A stretch of DNA of 34,927 nt from Rhodobacterales bacterium (GTDB lineage Bacteria; Pseudomonadota; Alphaproteobacteria; Rhodobacterales; Rhodobacteraceae): positions 1 through 34,927 of the forward strand of contig JANYFE010000042.1 of the NCBI GenBank assembly GCA_025362795.1. The letters run 5' to 3'. Shown here piece after piece: positions 33,700 through 34,927 of this stretch. The stretch's first letter is position 1, and each line of letters opens with the position of its first letter. Under the pieces are notes generated by a model. It made no database searches. It was not told the DNA's origin and saw only the letters and a program-made list of their open reading frames with translations. The position numbers were made by a program, and so were the translations under genes.

Positions 33700-34927
33700 T
33701 CAGGTCAGACCTGCTTCGCGCAGCAGCTGGCGGGCGGCGTTTTCGGCAAGGCGGTCGCGGGCTTTGCCATGGATCGGGATGATGCCGGGTTCAAAGAACA
33801 GCGGGGCGGCGAAGGGCGTGACGTGGGGGCGGCGGATAAGGTCGATGCGGGGGCCGATCCGGGCCAGGAGTTCTTCTATGCGGGAGAAGTCGACAAGGCC
33901 ACGCATGGCTTCTTCGTGAGTGATTTTCAGCAAGAGGTGGCCGGGGTCGTAGCGGCGCAGGGTGTCGTAGAGGATGTCGCTGGAGAAGGTGGCCTGACGG
34001 CCCGATTTGCGACGGCCCTGGTTGGCGCGTTCGATGAGGCCCGCGATCAGGGCGACGTTGCGGAATGAGCGCTTCATCACGGCGTTGCCGGCGAGCCAGG
34101 TTTCGACGCCTTGTCTGAGGGTGTTCAGGTCCAACAAAGCGGCGGCGTTGGTGACGGGTTCGAGGCCCCAGATCAGCGTTGCGTAGTCGGTGGCGACGAA
34201 GCCAAGGGGAGCAAGTCCCTGATCTTCCATCGCTTTGGTGATCAAGAGGCCCAGGGTTTGCTGCGCGTTACGACCGGCGAAACCGTAAATGCAGAGGTGT
34301 TCATGGCCGTCTTGGGGGAAGGATTCTATAAGCAGGCGGGAGGGTTCGGGGAGGTGCGAGACCTCGCGTTGCAGGGTGAGCCATTCGGCGGTGTGGTGGG
34401 GGAGGTCTGGCCAGGAAGGTTGTTGGAAATATTGCAGGATGCGGTGGCTGAGTTGGGTGGAAGTGGCGAATTTGGTGCCCGAGAAGACCGCGATTTTGGG
34501 GGCACGGCCGGGGGCGCGGGACACCTCGACGGTCATTTCGCGGAGCCCGTCGAAGCGGACGATTTCACCGCCGATCAGGAATGTGTCGCCGGGGGTGAGG
34601 GTGGCGGCGAAGGTTTCCTCGATTTCACCCAGCAGGGCGGCGCGGCCTCGCAGGCGGACTTTCAGGGTCTCAATATCGATGATCGTGCCAAGGTTCTGGC
34701 GGATCACAGCGGCGGCACGGGGGTCACGCAGGGTCCATTTTCCGTCACGGATCATCAGGCGTTGCCAACGGTCGTAGGCTTTCAGCGCATAGCCGCCAGT
34801 AGCGCAGAAATCAAGGCAGTCGTCAAATTCCTTTTTGGTTAGAGAGGCATAGGGGCCAGCGGTGATGACTTCGTCATAGAGTTGACCGGCGTCGAACGGT
34901 CCGGCGCAGGCGGTGGCGAGGATGTGT
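33700..34927 (-). CDS. Ligase-associated DNA-damage-response DEXH-box helicase, C-terminal part (partial)
   Basis: The frame is open from the right edge to the TGA at 33700-33702, giving about 408 residues without the N-terminal motor motifs. It has CAGPFDAGQLYDEVITAGPY, then EFDDCLDFCATGGYAL, then AVIRQNLGTIIDIETLKVRL and GDTFLIGGEIVRFDGLREM, followed by HEHLCIYGFAGRNAQQTLGL and RRYDPGHLLLKITHEEAMRG. This is the C-terminal half of the bacterial Lhr-like ligase-associated helicase (winged helix and the Lhr core). It unwinds DNA or RNA:DNA duplexes in repair. An ATP-dependent ligase and an exonuclease gene are expected upstream, beyond the right edge. pdeM follows it. Confidence 0.9.
   Translation of the reverse strand, partial: HILATACAGPFDAGQLYDEVITAGPYASLTKKEFDDCLDFCATGGYALKAYDRWQRLMIRDGKWTLRDPRAAAVIRQNLGTIIDIETLKVRLRGRAALLGEIEETFAATLTPGDTFLIGGEIVRFDGLREMTVEVSRAPGRAPKIAVFSGTKFATSTQLSHRILQYFQQPSWPDLPHHTAEWLTLQREVSHLPEPSRLLIESFPQDGHEHLCIYGFAGRNAQQTLGLLITKAMEDQGLAPLGFVATDYATLIWGLEPVTNAAALLDLNTLRQGVETWLAGNAVMKRSFRNVALIAGLIERANQGRRKSGRQATFSSDILYDTLRRYDPGHLLLKITHEEAMRGLVDFSRIEELLARIGPRIDLIRRPHVTPFAAPLFFEPGIIPIHGKARDRLAENAARQLLREAGLT

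Overview
The window looks like an ordinary chromosomal stretch of an alphaproteobacterium in the Rhodobacteraceae (Rhodobacter/Roseobacter group). The reasons are the high-GC coding style, the FYDLN-acid protein with its acidic tail, the gene order ybgC-tolQRAB-pal-cpoB-tilS-ftsH, the fhs/chorismate mutase/folD block, and short GC-rich intergenic repeats of a kind I associate with this family. No species can be named from sequence reading alone.

Layout: 1-780 is insertion-sequence debris: the last codons of an IS3-family OrfB, then a decayed OrfA, in lower-GC sequence. It abuts a tRNA-Ala(GGC). From 991 to 5037 lie an FYDLN-acid protein (-), a YgjP-type metallopeptidase (+), a GntR regulator (+), a PfkB-family sugar kinase preceded by a small secreted protein (-), and a zincin-type metallopeptidase (-). 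gltX (5142-6473) is followed by a degenerate tandem duplication of its own 3' end. A tandem glycine riboswitch then leads gcvT-gcvH; gcvP is not adjacent. After about 450 bases with no recognised gene comes a minus-strand operon ybjQ-like/DUF952/pyrD. A secreted 5'-nucleotidase-like protein and an arginine block (argD, an AAC(6')-like acetyltransferase, argF) follow. Downstream is a sulfotransferase relic, then a group with a PLP-dependent decarboxylase, a DUF1993 protein, an isochorismatase-fold hydrolase and an unknown protein.

The best-defined module is the cell-envelope Tol-Pal system at 19242-25160: a 24-residue lipoprotein, YbgC, TolQ-TolR-TolA (inner-membrane motor), TolB (periplasmic), Pal (outer-membrane lipoprotein) and CpoB. 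TilS and FtsH follow, then a trans-aconitate-type methyltransferase and a MOSC protein. One-carbon metabolism appears twice: the glycine-cleavage genes under glycine control, and fhs with folD, which interconvert formyl-, methenyl- and methylene-tetrahydrofolate. The window closes with minus-strand pdeM and a truncated Lhr-type helicase, two members of the bacterial ligase-associated DNA-repair cluster that probably continues beyond the right edge.

I did not find a convincing new defence, mobile or biosynthetic system. The more unusual observations are an insertion carrying a repeat-like sequence inside the tilS reading frame, the gltX 3' duplication, a 24-residue lipoprotein gene before ybgC, a sulfotransferase relic, and a double palindrome that is also an 18-codon frame overlapping the folD stop.
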